Part shown: positions 1 through 6,559 of the stretch, in pieces
Layout of the letters: the number at the start of each line of letters is the position of its first letter
How positions within the stretch are numbered: position 1 is the stretch's first letter
NCBI GenBank assembly: GCA_964429465.1
Contig: CAYSCA010000135.1
Location: 1 to 8,854 of the forward strand
Source of the DNA: Ferrovibrio sp964429465
Lineage (GTDB): Bacteria > Pseudomonadota > Alphaproteobacteria > Ferrovibrionales > Ferrovibrionaceae
Reading direction: 5' to 3'
Length of the DNA stretch: 8,854 nt
Translations under genes and position numbers: made by a program
The notes under the pieces: generated by a model
Told to the model about the DNA's origin: nothing
Seen by the model: only the letters and a program-made list of their open reading frames with translations
The model's database searches: none

Positions 1-2
1 CC

Positions 3-1121
3 ATCACCCTGAAGCTCTGCTCCTGCGAGGAAACCGGCGCCATCGTCGCCGCGATCACCACCTCGATCCCGGAAGCGCCGAACACGCCGCGTACCTGGGA
101 TTACCGCTATTGCTGGATGCGGGATGCCTATTTCGTCGTGCAGGCGCTGAACCGGCTCGGCGCCACCAAGACGATGGAAGACTTCCTGCGCTACATCACC
201 ACCGTGGTGGCGCAGCATCCGGGCGAGGCGCTGCAGCCGCTTTACGGCATCATCCCCGGCACGCCGCTGGAGGAGCGCAGCCTGGATACCATGCGCGGCT
301 ATCGCGGCATGGGTCCGGTGCGGATCGGCAATGCCGCCTATTTCCAGGTGCAGAACGACACCTATGGCAGCATCGTGCTGGCCAGCGCGCAGATGTTCTT
401 CGACCGCCGCCTGCCGCATCGCGGCGACGCGGCGCTGTTCCGCCAGCTCGAGGGCCTGGGCGAGAAGGCGGCCGAACTGGCGCTCACGCCCGATGCCGGC
501 CTGTGGGAATTCCGCGGCCGCGCCCGGGTGCATACCCATTCGGCGGCGATGTGCTGGGCCGCCTGCCGCCGCCTGTCCAAGATCGCCGGCGTGCTCGATC
601 TCGCCGACCGCGCGACCTACTGGCGCGACCATGCCGACCGCATCCGCAAGGCGATCCTCGACAATGCCTGGAATCCCCGGCTCAACAGCTTCGTCGAGAG
701 CTTCGGCGGCGAGGATCTCGACGCCTCGCTGCTGCTGCTGCAGGAGATCGGCTTCGTGGCGGCGGACGATCCGCGCTTCCTCGGCACGGTGGAGGCGATC
801 GGCCAGCAGCTGCGGCGCGGCAACCACCTGATGCGCTATGTCGCGCCCGACGATTTCGGCCGGCCGCATACCGCCTTCACCATCTGCACCTTCTGGTATG
901 TCGATGCGCTCGCCGCGATCGGCCGCAGGGACGAGGCGCGCGAGATCTTCGAAAACCTGCTGGCCTCGCGCAACCATCTCGGCATGCTGTCGGAGGATGT
1001 CGATCCGAAGACCGGCGAATTGTGGGGCAATTTCCCGCAGACCTATTCGATGGTCGGGCTGATCGTCTGCGCCATGCGGCTGTCGAAGACCTGGGAGGAG
1101 TCCTTTTGGCGCGGCTCGTAA
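3..1121 (+). CDS. Glycoside hydrolase family 15 protein (trehalase/glucoamylase-like), 5'-truncated by window edge
   Basis: Reading frame 3 is open from the window edge to TAA at 1119-1121, so this is the C-terminal ~372 residues of a protein that begins upstream; an internal ATG at 117 lies inside a conserved motif and is not the start. The partial protein opens with a CEETGAIVAA segment and then WDYRYCWMRDA, the hallmark of the bacterial GH15 (alpha/alpha)6-barrel. The likely general acid is the Glu in LWEFRG (codon 507-509). The likely general base is the Glu in GMLSEDVDP (codon 993-995), followed by the conserved GNFPQTYSMVGLI. GH15 enzymes are inverting hydrolases of alpha-glucosidic bonds and include glucoamylases and actinobacterial trehalases; the sequence alone does not decide the substrate. 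The next gene, otsA, overlaps its last 16 bases, which makes a trehalose-related role plausible (inference). Family call is strong, substrate uncertain. Confidence 0.92.
   Translation: MTLKLCSCEETGAIVAAITTSIPEAPNTPRTWDYRYCWMRDAYFVVQALNRLGATKTMEDFLRYITTVVAQHPGEALQPLYGIIPGTPLEERSLDTMRGYRGMGPVRIGNAAYFQVQNDTYGSIVLASAQMFFDRRLPHRGDAALFRQLEGLGEKAAELALTPDAGLWEFRGRARVHTHSAAMCWAACRRLSKIAGVLDLADRATYWRDHADRIRKAILDNAWNPRLNSFVESFGGEDLDASLLLLQEIGFVAADDPRFLGTVEAIGQQLRRGNHLMRYVAPDDFGRPHTAFTICTFWYVDALAAIGRRDEAREIFENLLASRNHLGMLSEDVDPKTGELWGNFPQTYSMVGLIVCAMRLSKTWEESFWRGS
1093..1100 (+). promoter_or_regulatory. Ribosome binding site that fixes the TTG start of otsA
   Basis: GGGAGGAG lies inside the GH15 coding region, 5 nt before a TTG at 1106. 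This is a near-ideal Shine-Dalgarno placement. It supports TTG as the otsA start, because the first downstream in-frame ATG (1142) would remove the substrate-binding VSNR motif. Confidence 0.8.
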
Positions 1122-2521
1122 TCGTCTCCAACCGGGTCTCGATGCCGCGCGAGCGCCTGAGCCGCGCCGGCGGCCTGGCGGTGGCGTTGCGCGAGGCGCT
1201 CAACCAGTATGGCGGCCTTTGGTTCGGCTGGAGCGGCGAGATCACCGAGACGCCATCGGCCGCGCCGCGCCGCGCCAGCCAGGGCAAGGTCGAGTTCGCC
1301 GTCCACGACCTGACGCCCGACGAGCATAACCGCTTCTATGTCGATTTCGCCAATTCGACATTGTGGCCGCTCTGCCATTACCGGCTCGGCCTGATCGATT
1401 TCCACCGCGCCGCTTTCGAGGGCTATATCGCGGTCAACGAGCGCTTTGCCGCCTCGCTGGCCGAGATGCTGCGTCCCGACGACGTGGTCTGGGTGCATGA
1501 CTATCATTTCATCCCGCTGGCCGCGGCTTTGCGCCGGCATGGCGTGGAGAACCGCATCGGCTTCTTCCTGCATATCCCCTTCCCGGCGCCGGAAGTGCTG
1601 GCCGCCCTGCCCGGCCATGACCGGCTGGTGCGCGACCTCTGCGATTACGACCTCGTCGGCTTCCAGACCAAGGGCGATGTCCGCGCGCTGACCGAATACA
1701 TCATCCACGAGGCCAATGGCCGGGTCAGCGACAATGGCAGGGTCACCTGCTACGGCCGCACGGTGCGGGTGGCGCCCTTCCCGATCGGCATCGAGACGGA
1801 AGGCTTCGCCCGGCTCGCCGCCACCGAAGCGGCCAGCCCGGAAACCCAGCGCCTGCATGACAGCCTGGGGCAGCGCAGCCTGGTGATCGGCGTCGACCGG
1901 CTGGATTACTCGAAAGGCATCCCGCAGCGCTTCGACGCCTTCCAGATCATGCTCGGCGCGCGGCCGGAACTGCGCGGCAAGGTCACCTTCATGCAGATCG
2001 CGCCGATCTCGCGCGGCGAGGTGACGCAATACCGCAAGCTGCGCACTGAGCTGGATGCGCTGACCGGCCGCATCAACGGCCGCTTCGCCGAATTCGACTG
2101 GATGCCGCTGCGCTATCTCAACAAGTCCTTCCCGCGCGGCCAGCTCGCCGGCTTCTACCGCGTCGCCAAGGTCGGCCTGGTGACGCCGCTGCGCGATGGC
2201 ATGAACCTGGTGGCCAAGGAATATGTCGCCGCCCAGGACCCGAACGATCCCGGCGTGCTGGTGCTGTCGCGCTTTGCCGGCGCGGCCCACGAGATGGGCG
2301 GCGCGGTGATCGTCAATCCCTACGATCCCGATCAGGTGGCCGAGGCGATGGCCCGCGCCCTGACCATGCCGCCGGAAGAACGGCGCCAGCGCTGGGAATA
2401 CAATATGGAAGTCTTGCGCGCCAATACCGTCACCGACTGGCGCGAGCGCTTCCTCGCCTCGCTGACCGCCGAGGATGCGACGCCGCTGAACGTGAAGCGG
2501 ATCGCCGACCGGGTGCGCTGA
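1106..2521 (+). CDS. otsA: Alpha,alpha-trehalose-phosphate synthase (UDP-forming), GT20
   Basis: OtsA transfers glucose from UDP-glucose to glucose-6-phosphate, giving trehalose-6-phosphate in the cytoplasm. From a TTG start the product is 471 aa, the usual size for a single-domain bacterial OtsA; no trehalose phosphatase domain is fused. Family landmarks run in order: VSNR (residues 7-10) and AGGL (21-24) at the N-terminal substrate loop, WFGWSGE, VHDYHFIP (130-137), FFLHIPFP, VGFQT, PFPIGIE, RLDYSKG (265-271, with the nucleotide-binding Arg and Lys) and DGMNLVAKEY (364-373, with the Asp and Glu that hold UDP-glucose). The start is chosen because it keeps VSNR and has a strong ribosome site; in-frame sequence upstream of it is only the alternate frame of GH15. 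The 16-nt overlap with the GH15 stop suggests translational coupling. otsB is not visible here and may lie upstream of the window (inference). Confidence 0.96.
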   Translation: MARLVIVSNRVSMPRERLSRAGGLAVALREALNQYGGLWFGWSGEITETPSAAPRRASQGKVEFAVHDLTPDEHNRFYVDFANSTLWPLCHYRLGLIDFHRAAFEGYIAVNERFAASLAEMLRPDDVVWVHDYHFIPLAAALRRHGVENRIGFFLHIPFPAPEVLAALPGHDRLVRDLCDYDLVGFQTKGDVRALTEYIIHEANGRVSDNGRVTCYGRTVRVAPFPIGIETEGFARLAATEAASPETQRLHDSLGQRSLVIGVDRLDYSKGIPQRFDAFQIMLGARPELRGKVTFMQIAPISRGEVTQYRKLRTELDALTGRINGRFAEFDWMPLRYLNKSFPRGQLAGFYRVAKVGLVTPLRDGMNLVAKEYVAAQDPNDPGVLVLSRFAGAAHEMGGAVIVNPYDPDQVAEAMARALTMPPEERRQRWEYNMEVLRANTVTDWRERFLASLTAEDATPLNVKRIADRVR

Positions 2522-2530
2522 CCCGGGCTA

Positions 2531-2549
2531 TACTTGACAAAGTCAACTA
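2531..2549. promoter_or_regulatory. Palindromic operator candidate, overlapping a possible -35 element, upstream of the MarR-GNAT gene
   Basis: The 64-bp gap after otsA holds TTGAC-AAA-GTCAA (2534-2546). It extends to TA-C-TTGACAAAGTCAA-C-TA with one mismatched pair. The left half-site also reads CTTGACA, a good sigma-70-type -35 box in alphaproteobacteria; a convincing -10 at the right distance is not visible (GATCCT at 2557-2562 is poor). Two-fold symmetric AT-rich sites of this size suit a winged-helix MarR dimer, so autoregulation of the downstream regulator is the natural reading (inference). Confidence 0.55.
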
Positions 2550-2574
2550 ACTGCCCGATCCTGCGCCCGAGCGC

Positions 2575-2580
2575 GGGAGG
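2575..2580 (+). promoter_or_regulatory. Ribosome binding site of the MarR-GNAT gene
   Basis: GGGAGG lies 5 nt before ATG 2586. It confirms this ATG over an overlapping alternate-frame reading that opens at 2534. Confidence 0.7.
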
Positions 2581-2585
2581 CAGGC

Positions 2586-3557
2586 ATGACGACGCAGCGC
2601 AAATCGCAATCCTTGGCAAAGACCCCGGCCCGGTCGGCGGAGCTGGAGCGGCAGGTGCTGGCCATGCGCCGCTTCAACCGCTTCTACACCCAGAAGATCG
2701 GCGTGCTGGAAGACGGCCGGCTCTATGCGCCCTTCTCGCTGGCCGAGACGCGCGTGCTCTACGAACTGGCGCATCGCGACCGCGTCACCGCCAGCGACCT
2801 GGTGCGCGATCTCGGCCTCGATGCCGGCTATCTGAGCCGCATGCTGCGCAGCTTCTCGAAGCAGGGGCTGATCACGAAGCAGCCGGCGCCGGAAGATGCC
2901 CGCCAGAGCCTGCTGCGCCTCACGGCGGCCGGCCGGAAAACCTTCGCGCCGCTGGAGGAAGCCTCGCAGCAGGTGCTGGCGCCGCTGCTGCAGCGGCTGA
3001 AGCCGGCCGAGCGCGCGCAGCTTGCCGGCGCGATGGCAACCATAGAGCGGTTGCTGGGCGGCAACGCCGCGGCGAAGCCCGCAATCCTGCTGCGCCAGCA
3101 CCGGCCGGGCGATATCGGCTGGATGATCGAGGCGCATGGACGGCTCTATGCCGAGGAATATGGCTGGGATTCCAGCTTCGAGGCGCTGGCCGCCGAGGTC
3201 GGCGCCGAATTCCTGCGCAAGTTCGATCCTGCCTGCGAGCGGGCCTGGATCGCCGAGGTGGATGGCGAACGCATGGGCTGCGTCTTCCTGATCCGAAAGT
3301 CGGCCAAGGTCGCCAAGCTGCGCGTGCTGATCGTCGATCCGCGCGCCCGCGGCCTCGGCATCGGCAAGGCTTTGGTGGATGAATGCATCCGTTTCGCGCG
3401 CGCCAGAGGCTACCGGAAGATCACGCTCTGGACCAACTCGGTGCTGACCGCGGCGCGCGCCATCTACGAGAAGGCGGGCTTCACCCTGATCGCCAGCGAG
3501 GCGCATAAAAGCTTCGGCAAGACGCTCGTCGGCGAGACCTGGGAACTGGCCTTGTGA
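2586..3557 (+). CDS. Bifunctional MarR-family transcriptional regulator / GNAT N-acetyltransferase
   Basis: The product is 323 aa with two domains. Residues ~20-158 form a MarR winged helix-turn-helix: a helical dimerization start, the HTH region VTASDLVRDLGLDAGYLSRM (67-86), and the wing around EDARQSLLRLTAAG (103-116). Residues ~166-323 form a GNAT fold: strand IAEVDGERMGCVFL, then LRVLIVDPRARGLGIGKALV with the acetyl-CoA pyrophosphate-binding R-x-x-G-x-G at 255-260, and the late motif TNSVLTAARAIYEKAGF typical of the family. MarR-GNAT fusions are a known bacterial architecture; their ligands and acetyl acceptors are mostly unknown. The stop overlaps the GTG start of the EamA transporter by 4 nt, so the two are very likely co-translated. 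A palindrome just upstream suggests autorepression (inference). Domain calls are secure; no substrate can be assigned. Confidence 0.93.
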   Translation: MTTQRKSQSLAKTPARSAELERQVLAMRRFNRFYTQKIGVLEDGRLYAPFSLAETRVLYELAHRDRVTASDLVRDLGLDAGYLSRMLRSFSKQGLITKQPAPEDARQSLLRLTAAGRKTFAPLEEASQQVLAPLLQRLKPAERAQLAGAMATIERLLGGNAAAKPAILLRQHRPGDIGWMIEAHGRLYAEEYGWDSSFEALAAEVGAEFLRKFDPACERAWIAEVDGERMGCVFLIRKSAKVAKLRVLIVDPRARGLGIGKALVDECIRFARARGYRKITLWTNSVLTAARAIYEKAGFTLIASEAHKSFGKTLVGETWELAL

Positions 3558-4462
3558 AGCTCGCGCCCGGCTCGATCGCTCCGGCCTCGCTCGCACCCTG
3601 GGCGGCGGCTTCCGTGGGCATCCAGGTCGGCGCGGCGATGGTGGCGACGCGCTTTGTCGTCGAAGAGAGCGGCCCGGCAACGCTCGCCATGTTCCGCTAT
3701 GCCATCGGCGCGCTCTGCCTGCTGCCGCTGCTGCGCTGGCAGCGACAGCCGATGCGCTTCGCCCGGCGCGACATCCTGCCGATCGCGGCGCTCGGCATCG
3801 TGCAGTTCGGCCTGCTGATCGCCCTGCTCAATTACGGGCTGGCCTTCATCCCCGCGGCGCGCGCCGCCCTGCTGTTTGCCAGTTTCCCGCTGCTCACCAT
3901 GCTGGTCGCGGCGTTGCTGGGGCGCGAGAGGCTGACCCTGCCCAAGACCGCCGGCGTGCTGCTTACCCTGCTGGGCGTGGCGCTGGCGCTGGGCGACAAG
4001 CTGCTGGAACCCGGCCGGTCGGAGCATTTCATCGGCGAGGCCGCCGTGCTGCTGGCCGCTTTCTGCGGCGCGGTCTGCTCGGTGCTCTACCGGCCCTATC
4101 TGCAGCGCTATCCGACGCTCCCCGTCGGCGCCTTCGCCATGCTGGCCAGCGTCGGCTTCCTCGCCATCCTGGCCTTCTGGGAAGGCGCCTTCAGCGGCTG
4201 GGCGGGCTACAGCGCCGGCGGCTGGGCCGCGGTGCTGTTCATCGGCCTCAGCAGCGGCATCTTCTATGCCGTCTGGCTCTGGTGCCTGCGGCACGCCTCG
4301 CCGACGCGGGTGACGATCTTCCTGGGGCTGAGCCCGGTGGCGGCCGGCCTGCTTGGTGCCCTGCTGCTGGGCGAGGCGCTGACCCTGCCGTTGCTGGCCG
4401 GTCTCGCAGCTTTGATCGCCGGCCTGTGGCTGGCCCATCGTCCCGAGAAGCCGGCATGCTAG
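3554..4462 (+). CDS. EamA/DMT-superfamily transporter (RhaT-like, 10 TM)
   Basis: This is a 302-aa integral membrane protein made almost wholly of hydrophobic helices, consistent with ten transmembrane segments in two EamA repeats (about residues 13-147 and 161-294). The first repeat ends its helix 4 with PLLTMLVAALLGRERL. The second has the matching PVAAGLLGALLLGEAL (261-276), the duplicated LG-E signature of the drug/metabolite transporter superfamily. The C-terminus is short and polar. Such proteins typically export amino acids, metabolites or drugs across the inner membrane, but the substrate cannot be read from sequence. The GTG start overlaps the upstream TGA as GTGA (3554-3557), so translation probably depends on re-initiation after the MarR-GNAT gene; no strong ribosome site is seen. 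An in-frame ATG at 3632 would lose most of helix 1, so GTG is preferred. Confidence 0.92.
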   Translation: MKLAPGSIAPASLAPWAAASVGIQVGAAMVATRFVVEESGPATLAMFRYAIGALCLLPLLRWQRQPMRFARRDILPIAALGIVQFGLLIALLNYGLAFIPAARAALLFASFPLLTMLVAALLGRERLTLPKTAGVLLTLLGVALALGDKLLEPGRSEHFIGEAAVLLAAFCGAVCSVLYRPYLQRYPTLPVGAFAMLASVGFLAILAFWEGAFSGWAGYSAGGWAAVLFIGLSSGIFYAVWLWCLRHASPTRVTIFLGLSPVAAGLLGALLLGEALTLPLLAGLAALIAGLWLAHRPEKPAC

Positions 4463-4472
4463 ATTGTGGCGC

Positions 4473-5903
4473 ATGCCGAGCCGCCGGACATTCCTCGCCG
4501 CCGCTGCCGCTACCGCGCTGACCGCGATCGCGCTGCCGCCGCGTCCTGCCGCGGCCGGCGGCTACCGGCTGACGCCGCGGCCTGCCTCCTGGCCGGTGAT
4601 CGGCGCGCCGCAGCCGCCGACATCGATCTGGGCCTATGATGGGTTGCTGCCCGGCCCCTTGCTGCGCGTCCGGCAGGGCGAGCGGCTGATCGTGCAGGTG
4701 ACCAACGGCCTGCCGGACGGCACGCCGACCACTGTGCACTGGCACGGCATCCGCCTGCCCAATGCGATGGACGGCGTGCCGGGCCTGACGCAGGCGCCGA
4801 TCCGGCCCGGCGAGAGCTTCACCTATGATTTCACCTGCCCCGATGCCGGCACCTTCTGGTACCACCCGCATCTCGGCAGCCCGGAACAGCTCGGCCGCGG
4901 CCTCTACGGCGCGCTGATCGTCGACGAGCCGGAACCGCCGCCGGTCGACCGCGATCTGCTCTGGGTGCTCGGCGACATGCGGCTGGACCGGCAGGCGCAG
5001 ATCGCCGCCGATTTCCGCAATCCCATGGATCTCAGCCATGCCGGGCGGCTCGGCAATACCTTCCTGGTGAACGGCAGGCTGGCCGAGAGCTTCCCGCTGC
5101 GCGCCGGCGAGCGCATCCGCCTGCGGCTGCTCAATACCGCCAACGCCCGCGTCTTCAGCCTGCGCCTCGAGGGCCACCGGCCGTATCTGATCGCCTGGGA
5201 CGGGCATCCGGTGCAGCAGCCGGTGCGGCTGGCCGCTGACGAGGCCATCCTGCTCGGACCGGGCATGCGCGCCGACCTGATCCTGGACGCGACGGGCGAA
5301 CCCGGCGCGCGCTACCGCGTACTGGATTCCGATCCGCGCGGCAGCACCTACCGCCTGCTCGACCTGCATTACGACCCGGCGGCGGCTTTGCGGCGCGACA
5401 GCTTGCCGCCGCCCGCTTCGCTCCGGCCCAATCCGGTGGCCGAGCCCGATCTGCCCTCAGCCGAAAGGCTGCCGCTGGTCCTGAGCGGCGGTGCGATGGG
5501 CGCGGCGGCGGCGCTGGAGGTGGACGGCCATGCCATGAGCCTGCGCGACGCCTTCCAGACGCATCGCATTGCCTGGGGCCTGAACGGCCGGGCGATGACC
5601 GAGCACGACGATCACCGGCATCAGGTTCTGTTCGCGCTCGCCCGCGGCAAAAGCTACGTCCTCGCCATCGACAACCAGACGGCCTGGCCGCACCCGATCC
5701 ATCTGCACGGCCATGCCTTCCGGGTGCTCAGCCGTAACGGTCGGCCGGCGCCGCAGACGCCGTTCGCCGATACCGTGCTGCTGCAGGCGCGGGAACAGGC
5801 GGAAATCGCCGTCGTGGCCGACAATCCGGGCGACTGGATGCTCCACTGCCATATCCAGGAGCATCAGGCGGCAGGCATGATGGCGGTGGTGCGGGTGGCG
5901 TAA
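4473..5903 (+). CDS. Tat-exported multicopper oxidase (three-cupredoxin, laccase/CumA-like)
   Basis: From ATG 4473 the product is 476 aa. Residues 1-28 are a twin-arginine signal (SRRTFL at 3-8, an Ala-rich core, likely cleavage after AAA at 26-28), so the enzyme is predicted to fold with copper and be exported to the periplasm. All four copper motifs are intact: HWHG (89-92), WYHPH (129-133), HPIHLHGH (407-414) and HCHIQEHQAAGM (458-469), with Cys459 linking type 1 and type 3 sites and Met469 as the likely axial ligand. It should oxidize a substrate by one-electron steps and reduce O2 to water. Candidates include Cu(I), Mn(II) or phenolics, but none is decided. I see no Met-rich loop of the CueO kind. 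An in-frame TTG at 4464 would add three residues; ATG is chosen because it starts the Tat signal compactly. It begins 10 nt after the EamA stop and may share its transcript. Confidence 0.93.
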   Translation: MPSRRTFLAAAAATALTAIALPPRPAAAGGYRLTPRPASWPVIGAPQPPTSIWAYDGLLPGPLLRVRQGERLIVQVTNGLPDGTPTTVHWHGIRLPNAMDGVPGLTQAPIRPGESFTYDFTCPDAGTFWYHPHLGSPEQLGRGLYGALIVDEPEPPPVDRDLLWVLGDMRLDRQAQIAADFRNPMDLSHAGRLGNTFLVNGRLAESFPLRAGERIRLRLLNTANARVFSLRLEGHRPYLIAWDGHPVQQPVRLAADEAILLGPGMRADLILDATGEPGARYRVLDSDPRGSTYRLLDLHYDPAAALRRDSLPPPASLRPNPVAEPDLPSAERLPLVLSGGAMGAAAALEVDGHAMSLRDAFQTHRIAWGLNGRAMTEHDDHRHQVLFALARGKSYVLAIDNQTAWPHPIHLHGHAFRVLSRNGRPAPQTPFADTVLLQAREQAEIAVVADNPGDWMLHCHIQEHQAAGMMAVVRVA

Positions 5904-5925
5904 GGATTGCCCAAGGAAAACCCTT

Positions 5926-5998
5926 GCCCCTCCCGTAACGGGAAGGGGGCCAAATGCCCTCGCCCGAAATGGGAAGGGCCCAGCGAAGCCGGGAGGGC
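5926..5998. repeat. Nested inverted-repeat element between convergent genes; possible dispersed repeat or bidirectional terminator
   Basis: The interval between the oxidase stop and the DUF1476 stop is almost filled by GC-rich hairpins. The outer arms are GCCCCTCCCG (5926-5935) and CGGGAGGGC (5990-5998), complementary apart from one extra C. Inside, 5927-5935 also pairs with 5939-5948 around a TAA loop (one bulge), and GCCCT..CCC (5956-5965) pairs with GGGAAGGGC (5971-5979) around GAAAT. The element ends directly at the TAA of DUF1476 (5999-6001, minus strand). Elements of this look recur between genes in many GC-rich alphaproteobacteria; that this one is multi-copy is inference. A T run is lacking, so intrinsic termination is uncertain. 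Confidence 0.55.
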
Positions 5999-6316
5999 TT
6001 ACGCCGTCAGCTGCTTTTTGGCAGTTTCCAGCAATTCCGCCAGCTTGAGCTGGATGCGGTGCTCGGAAACCTCCTTGCCCTTGGCCTGCAGGTCGGCATG
6101 CACCTTGCGGATCACGTCGGCATCGCCGGCTTCCTCGAAATCCGACGCGACGACCTCTTTCGCATAGGCATCGGCGGCGTCGCCGGTCAGGCCGAGCTGC
6201 TCGGCGACCCACAGCCCCAGCAGCTTGTTGCGCCGGGCGACCGCCTTGAAGGCCAGCTCCTCGTCATGGGCATGCTTCTTCTCGAAGGCATCCTTGCGGT
6301 CGTCGAAGGTGGTCAT
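5999..6316 (-). CDS. DUF1476 protein, zeta-type inhibitor subunit of F1Fo ATP synthase
   Basis: The product is 105 aa, starting MTTFDDRKDAFEKKHAHDEE and continuing with FKAVARRNKLLGLWVAEQLG, the strongly conserved core of the DUF1476 family. Known members are alphaproteobacterial; the Paracoccus denitrificans homologue is the zeta subunit that binds F1 and blocks ATP hydrolysis through its N-terminal segment. The sequence is charged and helical, with no signal peptide or membrane segment, so it should be cytoplasmic at the inner face of the ATP synthase. The start (minus-strand ATG at 6316-6314) has GAGG at 6322-6325, 5 nt away, and matches the family N-terminus; a longer upstream reading in this frame is only the antisense of the purine genes. 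The gene diverges from purC. Inhibitory activity is inferred from the family, since only some members have been tested. Confidence 0.9.
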   Translation of the reverse strand: MTTFDDRKDAFEKKHAHDEELAFKAVARRNKLLGLWVAEQLGLTGDAADAYAKEVVASDFEEAGDADVIRKVHADLQAKGKEVSEHRIQLKLAELLETAKKQLTA

Positions 6317-6348
6317 GTACGCCTCATCGGGAAGGAAGGGAGCTGACC

Positions 6349-6380
6349 GATATATAGGGGGCGGGGCATGGCCGCCGCAA
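6349..6380 (-). promoter_or_regulatory. Candidate promoter for the DUF1476 gene
   Basis: On the minus strand TTGCGG (6380-6375) is followed after 18 nt by TATATA (6356-6351), within CTATATATC. This AT-rich hexamer stands out in very GC-rich surroundings and would put a transcription start about 30 nt before the ATG. The -10 is good, the -35 moderate. Confidence 0.45.
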
Positions 6381-6444
6381 GCCTCGGGCCCGGCGGGCGG
6401 GACGCCGCGGACCGGCGCGGAAATCCGCGGTTTAGTCCGGCCTC

Positions 6445-6469
6445 TTGACGCTGCATTTGGCGCCATTCG
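6445..6469 (+). promoter_or_regulatory. Weak candidate promoter for purC (Caulobacter-type spacing)
   Basis: TTGACGC (6445-6451) matches the -35 consensus known from Caulobacter housekeeping promoters. After 10 nt comes GCCATTCG (6462-6469), a partial match to the -10 form GCTANAWC. A second option nearer the gene is TTGCGG (6485-6490), 17 nt, TATTGA (6508-6513). Neither is strong. No riboswitch or PurR-like box was recognised in the 243-bp divergent region; a short CGCGGA/TCCGCG hairpin lies at 6416-6429. Confidence 0.3.
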
Positions 6470-6559
6470 GGCGGCCTGTGCGGATTGCGGCCCCCGCCCC
6501 CTTGCGCTATTGAAGGGCCGAGCAATTCCGCGCTTCCCCCAACAGATCACGGGTGTGCC

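Noticed and set aside
110..1105. Long in-frame N-terminal extension of OtsA (reading to a total of 803 aa)
   Set aside because: It is the alternate frame of the conserved GH15 gene, rich in Arg and Ala with no domain signal; OtsA proper begins at TTG 1106.
1043..2290. 415-codon open frame on the minus strand
   Set aside because: It lies fully antisense to otsA in high-GC DNA, has low-complexity composition and no recognised motif.
2547..5369. Overlapping long minus-strand open frames (2547-3680, 3464-4474, 4248-5369)
   Set aside because: These are antisense shadows of MarR-GNAT, EamA and the oxidase; Gln, Arg and Ala-rich, and incompatible with the convincing plus-strand families.
6401..6430. 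CCGCGG repeats and a CGCGGA/TCCGCG hairpin in the divergent region, considered as a riboswitch or operator
   Set aside because: The stem is short with a 2-nt loop, lies among general GC-rich sequence, and does not match any purine riboswitch core I know.
6485..6559. Upstream TTG start for PurC adding 25 residues
   Set aside because: The added segment is proline-rich and unlike PurC, while MTRRRQVYEGKAK is the normal family start.
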